This document shows, piece after piece, positions 53,100-61,700 of a DNA stretch of 64,000 nt (its first letter is position 1; each line of letters opens with the position of its first letter). Source of the stretch: Williamsia muralis NBRC 105860 (GTDB lineage Bacteria > Actinomycetota > Actinomycetes > Mycobacteriales > Mycobacteriaceae); contig NZ_BDAP01000001.1 in NCBI RefSeq assembly GCF_001598915.1, positions 1,240,001-1,304,000 of the forward strand, given 5' to 3'. The notes below the pieces were generated by a model, which saw nothing but the letters and a program-made list of their open reading frames with translations, was not told where the DNA came from and did not search any database. Both the position numbers and the translations under genes were made by a program.

Positions 53100-53549
53100 A
53101 TGGATGAGCCAGACCAGACATCGGACATCCATGAGTGGTCCGACATGGCGGCATGGCTCGCGGAGTCACTGGTCGACAAGCCGGTCGGTTTCATCGTCGA
53201 GATGGGTCCGAGTGGGTACGTCAACTATGACGGCAAGGACGACGAAGACGATGTTGTGTGCGTCCAGATTCAGATGCTCGCAGACGGAGTGATGATGCTG
53301 CGGCGATCACGGTCGATGCTGGGGCACTTGCTCATTGCGGACTTTTCCTCCGACAAGCTGCCACTGAACACCTGGCTGTACAACGACAACTTCGACGACT
53401 GCACCGACGGATACATCTTCAGTCGCGACGTGCAGCTCCTGGCCGACGTCTGCGTCACCTGGTTTCGCGACAACGGCGGTGCCCGCTCCACCGACGACCT
53501 CGGTATGGAATACCGCTACCCGGACGAGCTTCTCCCGCCCACCGACTGA
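53100..53549 (+). CDS. Acidic hypothetical protein, possibly TY-Chap/YbjN-like
   Basis: A 149-residue acidic cytoplasmic protein (WSDMAAWLAESLVDKPVGFIVEMG, YVNYDGKDDEDDVVCVQIQMLADGVMMLRRS, then WLYNDNFDDCTDGYIFSRD). The strand-helix pattern resembles chaperone-like TY-Chap or YbjN folds found with secretion and toxin systems, but I do not recognise a specific family. GAGAGGGGGCCCACC precedes the ATG. It is followed by a terminator-like hairpin. Confidence 0.55.
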   Translation: MDEPDQTSDIHEWSDMAAWLAESLVDKPVGFIVEMGPSGYVNYDGKDDEDDVVCVQIQMLADGVMMLRRSRSMLGHLLIADFSSDKLPLNTWLYNDNFDDCTDGYIFSRDVQLLADVCVTWFRDNGGARSTDDLGMEYRYPDELLPPTD

Positions 53550-53554
53550 GATTG

Positions 53555-53575
53555 CCGCCGCCTCAATGGTGGCGG
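53555..53575 (+). terminator. Terminator-like hairpin
   Basis: CCGCCGCC (53555-53562) and GGTGGCGG (53568-53575) form an 8-base-pair stem with one GU pair and a TCAAT loop, six bases after the preceding stop codon. Only a weak T-containing tail follows. Confidence 0.45.
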
Positions 53576-53640
53576 TCTGGGGTCGTTGACAGTGTGTGGG
53601 CGGCTCTACACCGCTCGATCTCTGTTTGTGAGGAGTGCCC

Positions 53641-54711
53641 GTGGAAGAGTTGATGCACGCACTGTGCAGAGCGACAACCACATTGCCCAAACCGGTGATC
53701 GAATGGATGGTCGGTACAGCCAGCCCGTTGCTTCAGCCATGGTGTGACCTCGTGCGTCGGCGTGAACTCACTGACCAGCAAGCGTGGGACTGCCTGTGGC
53801 GTGACGACGCGTTGATCAAGTCGGCGATGAAGATCCCGGGCAAGTGGACGGCGAACGCGACGTCGGAAGACTTGGCTGGATCAGTGGCACTGTATCTGTC
53901 GCGGCCGGATGTGCCTACAGGTCGGATCACGTTGCTGCGCACTCGACTCGACGCGGATCAGCTTCGTCGGATCGACTTGCTGCGGGCGGTGACTCAGCTG
54001 GGTGGCAGAGACCTGGTCTGTCGAGAGATCGTCGCCGAGCCGCCACCGGGTTCAACACGGGAGGAACATGTCGGTCCGCGGGAAATCGCGCTGATCGAGC
54101 GCTACCGGACGTCCGCGCGGGAAGCAGTAGTCGATCGCGAAGCCAAGACTCGGCAGGCGGTCGCACAGATAGAGCGGGAGGACGGACTGATTGCACGGGC
54201 TGCTAGAGCTCGCATGATGGAGCCGGCCGACCAGCTGCAGGCGCTTCGTGCCTGCTTGTTCGGTCGGGGCTCGGTGGCGGCTCGTCCGGAGGACGCGGAC
54301 TGGGTGACGGTGCAGTATTTGCTGGTTCTCGGTCGCGGTGCGTCGACGTACCAACACAGCGACGAGGGGTTGGGGGAGACGTTGTCGGTGCTGCGTCCGA
54401 TCCTTCGGGCATACATCGACCAGGTGTACACCTGGCCGCGTCGGTGGGCGACCGAGCGTCTGTTGACGTTCGGCGAAGCAGGTGTTGTGCCGCTGGGCTA
54501 TTCGATCTACGCCGACGAGGGGGACTATCTGAACCGGCGGTTCGGTCCGAGTGTGAGGAAATACCGCGCGCTCGGCGCACTCATCAAAGACAACCGGGAC
54601 GTGCCACTGCGAGATCTGTGTGACCGAGTGGAGGCCGCAGTTCTGGCGCGTGACCGGTGGATCGTCAATCAATCACGAAAGGAAAACAGAGATGGGTTTG
54701 ACCATGAATGA
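53641..54711 (+). CDS. Hypothetical protein of about 356 residues
   Basis: A largely helical cytoplasmic protein. It has a long charged helix in the middle (IERYRTSAREAVVDREAKTRQAVAQIEREDGLIARAARARM), a conserved-looking QVYTWPRRWATERLLTFGEAGVVPLGYSIYADEGDYLN, and no recognised catalytic motif. I could not assign a family. GTG at 53641 follows GAGGAG. Its 3' end overlaps the HD-hydrolase gene by 20 bases, so the two are probably co-expressed. Confidence 0.6.
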   Translation: MEELMHALCRATTTLPKPVIEWMVGTASPLLQPWCDLVRRRELTDQQAWDCLWRDDALIKSAMKIPGKWTANATSEDLAGSVALYLSRPDVPTGRITLLRTRLDADQLRRIDLLRAVTQLGGRDLVCREIVAEPPPGSTREEHVGPREIALIERYRTSAREAVVDREAKTRQAVAQIEREDGLIARAARARMMEPADQLQALRACLFGRGSVAARPEDADWVTVQYLLVLGRGASTYQHSDEGLGETLSVLRPILRAYIDQVYTWPRRWATERLLTFGEAGVVPLGYSIYADEGDYLNRRFGPSVRKYRALGALIKDNRDVPLRDLCDRVEAAVLARDRWIVNQSRKENRDGFDHE

Positions 54712-55189
54712 GGACATGAGTTCCGGCATCGTCGCCATCGCGGACGCCATAGCGGTCGAGGCGCACGCAGGCCAAACTGACAAGCTTGGTAATGAGTACA
54801 TCCACCATCCGAGATCCGTTGCACGGCGGGTGGACCAGAGCGATGACGTCGCCGTAGCTGCGGCGCTCCTGCATGATGTCGTCGAGGATTCGGATGTGAC
54901 GCCGGAGGACCTGGCGGAACGCGGCATTCCTGCGAATGTGATCGCAGCTGTCGAGCTGCTCACTCGACGTCGTAACGTTCCGGACGGTGACTACTACGAA
55001 GCTATTGCGAAAGACCCTGTGGCACTGCAGGTGAAGCTGGCAGACCTCGCTGACAACACCGACCCAGCCCGATTGGGGTTGTTGGATGAGGCGACGCAAC
55101 GCAAGCTGATCACGAAGTACACGAAGGCGTACCGAGCATTGGGGCGGGAGGACCTCGCGACCCAGTTGGCGCAGCTTCTCCGGGAGTAG
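54692..55189 (+). CDS. Small HD-domain hydrolase, MESH1/RSH-like (candidate alarmone hydrolase)
   Basis: A 165-residue single-domain HD hydrolase. Metal and catalytic residues of the RelA/SpoT hydrolase type are visible: YIHHPRSVARRV (His38 or His39), LLHDVVEDSDVT (His61-Asp62 and Glu65-Asp66), and the later LADLADNTDP. No synthetase, TGS or ACT domain follows, so it is a stand-alone hydrolase. GAAAGGAAAA precedes the ATG. Small alarmone hydrolases reset (p)ppGpp or (p)ppApp and often accompany toxin genes; the helical protein encoded just upstream could be a partner. Confidence 0.8.
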   Translation: MGLTMNEDMSSGIVAIADAIAVEAHAGQTDKLGNEYIHHPRSVARRVDQSDDVAVAAALLHDVVEDSDVTPEDLAERGIPANVIAAVELLTRRRNVPDGDYYEAIAKDPVALQVKLADLADNTDPARLGLLDEATQRKLITKYTKAYRALGREDLATQLAQLLRE

Positions 55190-55191
55190 GA

Positions 55192-55207
55192 TGACTCGCG
55201 CGAGTCA
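55192..55207. promoter_or_regulatory. 16-base perfect palindrome
   Basis: TGACTCGCGCGAGTCA is fully self-complementary and begins two bases after the HD-hydrolase stop codon. It has no loop, so it is a better protein-binding site than hairpin. It is about 110 bases upstream of the next gene. Confidence 0.4.
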
Positions 55208-55315
55208 GGTCTGCCAGTCCGCTGCGCGACTTCGCTATTGCTGGCGATTGCGTGCCACCACGATCGCGTAATTTCGCTACCGACCTACCAACCCCAAGCT
55301 GCCACCGGAGAGATG

Positions 55316-55882
55316 ATGAAGCCGAGAATCACCAGGCGAGACGTGATAGACAGGTTGAAATGCGGCTTCGTGGACCGTGGGTTCGCTGACGTCAGCACAC
55401 GCCGTGGAAAATTGGATCAGACCTTTCATATCGACGGCGAGCGGATCATCGGGCGGGGAACTGTTTCGCAGAGCACGGTCGGCGTCGAAGACCTCCAGCG
55501 AATCCATGATGAGGTGTACACGCTGGGGCGGATGAAGGACAAGGTTCGGGTGCACGCCACATACGGCGCCTACTCGCTCGCGGCGGTTAGATACGCGGCG
55601 ACGCATCGAATCTGCCTGTACACGTTCGACCAGGATGGTCACTTGACGTCGGTACTTGTCACACCGGTTCTCCACTTTGCAGCAAAAATAGCTCAAGTTT
55701 CGCTCGGATTGCTGCTCGCCGCTGCCGTGGTCACTTGCCTGGTCTTGGGGATTCTCTGGCTCTCGAAAGGCGTTGACATCGGTGCAGGGATCGGAATCGT
55801 GTTCCTCATCTTGACTGGTTTCGTAGTAGCCACGGTCTCAGCCGTATGGACGGCTCTCACGCGGAATGGCAAGAAGAAATAA
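55316..55882 (+). CDS. Two-span membrane protein with degenerate Mrr-like nuclease-fold domain
   Basis: A 188-residue protein. The first 115 residues (TFHIDGERIIGRGTVSQSTVGVEDLQRIHDEVYTLG, then YAATHRICLYTFDQ) follow the strand and helix order of Mrr-type restriction endonuclease folds, but the catalytic QxK motif is not present in normal form. Two membrane segments follow (IAQVSLGLLLAAAVVTCLVLGILWL and IGAGIGIVFLILTGFVVATVSAVW). ATG at 55316 is five bases after GGAG. The assignment is tentative. Confidence 0.5.
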   Translation: MKPRITRRDVIDRLKCGFVDRGFADVSTRRGKLDQTFHIDGERIIGRGTVSQSTVGVEDLQRIHDEVYTLGRMKDKVRVHATYGAYSLAAVRYAATHRICLYTFDQDGHLTSVLVTPVLHFAAKIAQVSLGLLLAAAVVTCLVLGILWLSKGVDIGAGIGIVFLILTGFVVATVSAVWTALTRNGKKK

Positions 55883-55946
55883 CGATTGTCACGAGGACTC
55901 CGGCGGCCAATCTGCACAGCGTAGGAGGTCGGCGCCTAGCGCTGGA

Positions 55947-56441
55947 CTATTGGTTGTTGCGCCTCATAAAGGCGAGAAGGTCCTCAAGCTGGGTCTCGGA
56001 AACACTGACTATGCTTGGCCCACCGGTGGCTCCCACCCGGATCCCATTCGACAACCTCTCCGGAATCGGATCGTCGAAGGCGGTCGGGATCTGCGCTGCC
56101 TGCGATACCAGCTCGATGTCGAATCGATACGGATAGATCACCTTGCCTGCAGCCACCTCGTCCGGCCAGAATGGCTCGTCGTACTTCTGCAGGGGCGTAG
56201 TGACTTTGAACAGATGCAGGTCGATATTGCCTGTGACCCAGATGTCCCGTTGAGCGCGTGGCCCGTGCGGAAGACCTTTCGCTTTGGTGCCCAGGATGTG
56301 CCACGAGAAGTTCGTGCCGGTATCCGAGTTGATGGGCAGACGTGGAAGACCCCATCGACCTTTCCTGATTCCCCACCGTAGGTTGGCCTGGGCATCGTTC
56401 GTGACAGCGTTGTAGGTGGTCAATACTGCAGGCATTGGCAA
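55947..56441 (-). CDS. EVE/PUA-like small protein of a defence island
   Basis: A 164-residue protein whose core (INSDTGTNFSWHILGTKAKGLPHG, DIWVTGNIDLHLFKVTTPLQKYDEPFWPDE, GKVIYPYRFDIEL) resembles EVE/PUASI-type domains that read modified or non-standard nucleic acid bases. The WPDE and YPYRF motifs are the main clue. Such domains accompany modification-dependent restriction systems. It starts 15 bases after the nuclease-helicase gene on the same strand. The exact ligand is unknown. Confidence 0.6.
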   Translation of the reverse strand: MPMPAVLTTYNAVTNDAQANLRWGIRKGRWGLPRLPINSDTGTNFSWHILGTKAKGLPHGPRAQRDIWVTGNIDLHLFKVTTPLQKYDEPFWPDEVAAGKVIYPYRFDIELVSQAAQIPTAFDDPIPERLSNGIRVGATGGPSIVSVSETQLEDLLAFMRRNNQ

Positions 56442-56456
56442 CTCTCCGGCTTGGCC

Positions 56457-58307
56457 TTACGGAACGAGCGACTGAAGCAATGCTTGAGTCTCGGAATCTG
56501 TTGAATAAACCGTCATTCCGCGCATTCCTCGAGTAAGAAGCACCTTGTAGGTGTTGCGGATAGCCCGGTCGAATCCTTCTGGGTTGCCACGCTTGACCTG
56601 GTTGTCGTGGTTGTACTCGGGACGCGCCTCCCAATGGTCGGTACGCCACACCAGATCTGGTCCGAAAATGACACCGCCGTAGTCATACTCGAAACCCTGG
56701 GCGGTATAGACGCACCCGACCTGATCGAAGCCGGCAGGGTCTGACGCCCAGTAGGGCGTTCCAGGTGCACCGTCGTGCGACGTTGCCTTCTTGTTGTTCC
56801 ACGGGCGTTTCCAGTCGCCTATCACGACGTCGTCCACGAGACCGCCGCCCTTCACCGGATCGCTCCAGGTCCAGCAGTATCCGGCTGCAATGCGCGCCGA
56901 GTAGCCCTCATCGAGAAGAGATCGCAGCTGGTGTTCGACGAGTGATGGAGACTCCGAAACGCGTACTGCGAATGCCTCATCGCCGGTCCACTTGATCGGG
57001 CCGCCGGGCTTGAGGCCCAGCAGTCGCAGGACCCAATTCTCGTAGGCACGGCTACCGCCGCAACGAAACTGTCCGTCGAGCGAAACCATGCGGACTTTGC
57101 AACCCATGCGCTCGGCGGCGCCACTGATGTCCGAGACGGTGCCGCGCTCGGATGGCCGCACCACTTGGAACTCGTCGAGTAGGAACACCGGCACCCGTGC
57201 CGCATCGATCAGTTCTTCGACCTGTGGTCGTCCAGTGCGCAGCGCCGCTTTCGTATAGCGGTTCGTTGACGTCTCTTTGACCCGGTGAGCCTCGTCGTTG
57301 ATGAGCACGTCGATCTCGTTGGGTTCGGCGTCGATGAACTGGTTGTAATACTTGAACATCTGCTTGACCCGTGGTGCGCGAGCACCTGCGACCCGCCGCA
57401 GAGTCATGGTGAACGCTGAAGACCCGGTCGCGTGCAGGGCGGTGCGGCCGCGTCGGGACAACTCACCGAGCAGGCTAAGCGCGATGACAGACTTTCCTGA
57501 ACCCGGGCCACCCGTAACGATGATGACTTCCTTAGTGTTCGAGCGGTACGACTCGTCAACTGCGCGCAACACCAACGAGTACGCGGTTTGCTGCTCGTCG
57601 AGGAGAACGAATTGCTCGCGGCGTTGAACTTCGTCAGCGGCCAGGGCCATAAGTTGCTTACTGGGTCGAACGGCTGACGAGAGCAACTGATCCGCGGCGT
57701 CGGCACCGGGCTCAGTCGAAAGCTTGCTTTGGAAGTACTTGAGCAGTTCTCCGCGTCGTTGCCCGGTGAACAAGCGTCCGGTGTCGGACTGAGGGAGCGT
57801 CCAGAGGTCCTGGACATCAGCGTCAGTGGCGTTGTGCAGGTATGCGACACCCGCAAGTTGGTCGGTGCTTCCGCCGAGCGTCGCGATGAAATCGCTCAGA
57901 TGAGTGCAGTAGCGGCGGACCTGCTCGACCGGGTGTAGGCGTTCGCCGGCGCCATCAAGCAGGACGACGTCGTCTGTACCCGCGAGAATCGATGCGCTGC
58001 TCCACTGCTTGAGCTCGACCACAACGTAGGACGGCAGGCCGGTCTTGGGATGGACTCCACACACCACCGCGTCTGCGCGCTTGCTGGTGAGCGGCAGCTG
58101 GTACTCAACGAGAAGCTCTGCCTTTTCGAGACCGGCATCGACGAGGTCGCCGGCCAACACTGCAAGGCTCCGATCCCAGGAGCGAACCTCAGCAGGGGAT
58201 GGGTTGTAGCCGATCTGGAAACGGAACTGTTCGGTCAAGACGGGTACGAGACTCCCGGACTCGATCTGAGATCGAACACCAGCGACAGAGTTGCGGTACA
58301 ACGGCAA
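56457..58307 (-). CDS. PD-(D/E)XK nuclease fused to a DUF2075 superfamily 1-type helicase
   Basis: A 616-residue protein. The N-terminal domain has a PD-(D/E)XK-like active site: Asp79 in KRADAVV, and Glu98-x-Lys100 in YVVVELKQW. The helicase part is DUF2075-like (schlafen group 3 relative): Walker A GGPGSGKS at residues 266-273, Walker B INDEAHR around 336-342, and the C-terminal VYTAQGFEYDYGGVIFGPD plus KVLLTRGMRGMTVY motifs. It probably cuts and unwinds foreign DNA or RNA. It is divergent from the dynamin-like genes and upstream of the EVE-like gene in one operon. Confidence 0.85.
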   Translation of the reverse strand: MPLYRNSVAGVRSQIESGSLVPVLTEQFRFQIGYNPSPAEVRSWDRSLAVLAGDLVDAGLEKAELLVEYQLPLTSKRADAVVCGVHPKTGLPSYVVVELKQWSSASILAGTDDVVLLDGAGERLHPVEQVRRYCTHLSDFIATLGGSTDQLAGVAYLHNATDADVQDLWTLPQSDTGRLFTGQRRGELLKYFQSKLSTEPGADAADQLLSSAVRPSKQLMALAADEVQRREQFVLLDEQQTAYSLVLRAVDESYRSNTKEVIIVTGGPGSGKSVIALSLLGELSRRGRTALHATGSSAFTMTLRRVAGARAPRVKQMFKYYNQFIDAEPNEIDVLINDEAHRVKETSTNRYTKAALRTGRPQVEELIDAARVPVFLLDEFQVVRPSERGTVSDISGAAERMGCKVRMVSLDGQFRCGGSRAYENWVLRLLGLKPGGPIKWTGDEAFAVRVSESPSLVEHQLRSLLDEGYSARIAAGYCWTWSDPVKGGGLVDDVVIGDWKRPWNNKKATSHDGAPGTPYWASDPAGFDQVGCVYTAQGFEYDYGGVIFGPDLVWRTDHWEARPEYNHDNQVKRGNPEGFDRAIRNTYKVLLTRGMRGMTVYSTDSETQALLQSLVP

Positions 58308-58727
58308 GACGGCTCCAGGAAGGCATGAAAGTCTTCCCGCACGGGTGGAGCCTTGTCGTAGAGACGCATGCTGTCGGGCCGAAGCGGATTACTGGTCGAT
58401 CGTATCTGGGAGGTTCTGGTCGGAGTGCTGACCCGGTCTGGCCGCGTGTCGGGCCGATCCGCTTGTGACCGTGGCTAGCGGCTCCAGAGTGTTCATGCAC
58501 CGTCGGCATGTAATACGAACAGATGAATCACATGGCAGCTCGCCTCTGTAATCGGAGCTAAACGCCTTGTCGAGACCAATCTCTTTCGCGAGTAACGGAT
58601 TTGCTGAACACGAACTCGGCCCGGTAAGCGCAACGGCGCCTTCGATAGAACGGTCATCTGTCGGTCCGTTCTCATAGACTTCCCTCGGCTTGGTCGCTTG
58701 GCAGAGTCGCGATGTAGGAGGTTCGAC
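58308..58727. promoter_or_regulatory. 420-base divergent control region of the defence island
   Basis: No gene is supported here. A 10-base direct repeat GTCGGGCCGA occurs at 58373-58382 and 58448-58457, and 8-base inverted arms AAGCGGAT/ATCCGCTT (58382-58389, 58457-58464) adjoin them. Nearer the GTPase gene is a separate 7-base dyad. The local GC content falls toward the right. Promoters for both directions must lie here but were not placed. Confidence 0.45.
58647..58672. promoter_or_regulatory. Candidate operator before the dynamin-like GTPase genes
   Basis: AGAACGG (58647-58653) and CCGTTCT (58666-58672) are perfect inverted arms with a 12-base spacer, 55 bases upstream of the GTPase start. 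No regulator gene is adjacent, so the binder is unknown. Confidence 0.4.
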
Positions 58728-61700
58728 GTGGATGAGAACGTCCGGGGGCTGCAGGATGCGGTCGCCCACGCTGTTCGGAGTGGAGAGCGAGAGCTCAGCC
58801 AACTCGAACGCTCCGTAGAGGCGGTACTCGCGAAGTTCCAGGCAGCTGTGGCGGCTGACAGGGGCCAGGGCGACCAACTCATCGTGGATCTGTCGCAGTT
58901 CACCGCGGAGTTCGAAACCGATGTTCGTGGCCACCTAGATGCTCAACGCGAGCGCCTGGCCACCTTCAACATTGCCTTCTTCGGCCGCACCGGTGCGGGA
59001 AAGAGCACCCTGCTTTCTGCTTTCGGTGAGCTCGACGGTAGATATGTCTCACCCGGCGATAGCGACTGGACGACCGACGTCACCGAGATCGAGTGGCAAG
59101 GGTGCTCACTGTGGGATACCCCCGGGATCAACGGCTGGGGGCGGACTCAAAAGCGTGCCGAACTGGAGGAGACCGCACGCCAGGCCGTGGAAATCGCGGA
59201 CGTCGTTCTTCTGTGCTTCGACAGCCAGAGCCAGCAGACCTCCGAGTTCGGCAAGGTCGCCCAGTGGGTGCAGGCCTACGGCAAGCCGGCGATCGCTGTG
59301 CTCAACGTCCGCAATCTTAGGTGGCGCCACCCGGCCAAGGTGAGCAGTCAGTCTGCGCGTCGCTCCCTGTCGCGCGCGGTCGGTGAACACGCCAACAACA
59401 TCCGGACGGAGCTGGCAAAGATCGACTTGGGTGGCACGCCGGTGGTAGCTATTCAGAGCCGGCGGGCGCTCTTTGCTCGCGCGAAGGAACCATTCAAAGG
59501 TCCAGCCGTCAGCAATTTCAACTCGGACCGCGAACAGTTCGGAGTCGAATATCTCGCGGAGTGGTCGAACTTCTCTGTGCTGGAAAACCTTATTGCAGCG
59601 TCCATTGCGGAGGGTGGTGCAGAACTGCGTCAGACGTCGTTGCGGGAGGGGCTGCGCGGAATACTGGACTCGCGGGCGGCGCGACTCGACTCGATCCGAC
59701 AGAAAATCGACCCTAGGATTCAATTCACGGAGAACCGAATCGATCAATTCTTCGATACTCTGGGGTACCCAGGGGGCGAATCTCGAGACCGGTATCTAAA
59801 GGCGGATGCCAGATTAATAACTTTCGTTGAACATGGACGTGGCAAGCCGTTCAGCGCGGCCTCCGCGGGAACGCTCAGCCGCCACTTCGACCACTTGCTG
59901 CAGTCGCACTTGTCGAGTGTTCGAGAGGCCACGCTGCGCCGGGCCGACGAGCTCGTCGATAAGGCGATCGACGAGAACACACAGTTCACTGACGAGGACT
60001 TTCAGTCCGTTTACTCGCCATCTGACCTGCAAACCGCCGTCGACAAGATATGGGCAGCAAAGACGGCCTTCCTTCAGCGCGAGATCGAGCTCGCCGTCTC
60101 GGAGGTGGTACCGGTCGTCGCTGAGACACAGACCGATGGCGTCGCGTTCGACGCCATATCCGGCACGAGCTCGCGCGCAGGCATGGCACTGCAGGGTGCA
60201 GGGCTGGCGGCTAGCGCGGCGGCGGGTGTGATTGTCGTCCCTTCTGTGGCGGCAATCTGGAATCCAGTCGGGTGGGTCGGAACGTCGACGGCCATCGGGT
60301 TGGGCGTGTTCGCCCAGGCGAGCAAATTTGTAGGCGGGCGACTGTCCAAACGTGGAGAGGACGGAAGAGCGGCGGCGCGCGCCGCAATCCAACGTGATTC
60401 GAGGTCGGCCGTACAGAAGACCTTCGAGTCGATCGAACAGGACCTGCGGCGCCAGAATGAAGTTGAAACCTGGAGCCTCGCAGCACCTGTTCTCGTTGAG
60501 CTGTTGAAACAGGATCTCGCGCTCCGGCGAAGCAGAACCGAGTTGGCGACCCTCGTTGATGCTCTGCAGAATCAATCGAACGCCATCACGCACTCGTTCG
60601 CGAGCCAAGACGTCCTGGACCGCGCAGCGAGACGCGTTCTTGGTTCGCGGGGCGTCAAGTCGGGTGCCGAAGCCGACGTCTGGCTTGGAGAGGACTGGTT
60701 CGAGCATAACGACGAACGTTCGTCGCAACAGTCTGAGGTGGATGCGGCACATCGTGCGACCTTCGCGGCACAACGCGAAACCGAGCGAGACCAACTGCGA
60801 GAGTGGCTCGCCGGGGTGTGGCAGGTTTCCTCTCAAAGCGCGGTGGAGGACTGGCTACATAGCGTTACGGAACAGCTGACCGCTAACGATCTCGAATTGG
60901 GAGAGGCAATTGCGCGGGTGACGCAAAACGAGCACCCCAAACCGTCAGTGGTAATCCTGGGCGACTACAGCGCCGGGAAGTCGAGCCTGGTCAAGCGTCT
61001 GCTGGTCGAAATGAGCGGATCAATCCCCGACGGCTTGCACGTCCGGGGCAGTGTCGCGACGAGCACAGTCAGCACCTACGAGCTTGACCACATCCGGCTC
61101 GTCGATACCCCCGGGTTCCAGAGCGGTAAGGCGGACCACGATCAGCAAGCACTCGAGGCGGCCGCGGGCGCTGCACTGGTCTTAGTGGTGGTCCATGTCA
61201 ACCTACTGATCGGAGACATGGATCTACTCGAGCGAATCGTGAAGGGCACGGGCGAAACTGTCGCTAAGGACGGTCGGATTCTCTATCTAATTAATAGGTC
61301 TGATGAGCTTGGAGTGGATCCGACCTCGTCGCCCGAGGACTATCTACTCCTGAGGCGCAGAAAAGCGGACGAACTAATCGCAGCGCTCGGTTCGCGAGGA
61401 ATTTTCGTTGACCAATCTGAGGTCCACGCTCTGGCGGGGGACCCGTTCGGTGAGGTTGGCGGCCGATTGGACGTCTCGCGAAGCGACTTCGACAGCAACC
61501 GCGATTGGGACGGTGTCGATCCAGTCGTGCGAACCCTAGACACCTTCTCGAGAAAGCAGTCGCAAGCAGGCAGGACGCGCGCAACTGTCGATGAGGTGTG
61601 CAACGCGTTGTTGCGGCGCAGAAAAGAGCTACTGCTCGAGGTGGCTGGTTTCGAGACCGAATCGGCGGAGGTCGGGGCAGCTATACAGGCGATTGCGAAC

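Noticed and set aside
58389-58934. 181-codon minus-strand frame across the gap between the helicase and GTPase genes
   Set aside because: More than a third is antisense to the GTPase gene and the rest has weak codon bias and no recognisable features, so I treated the gap as a control region.
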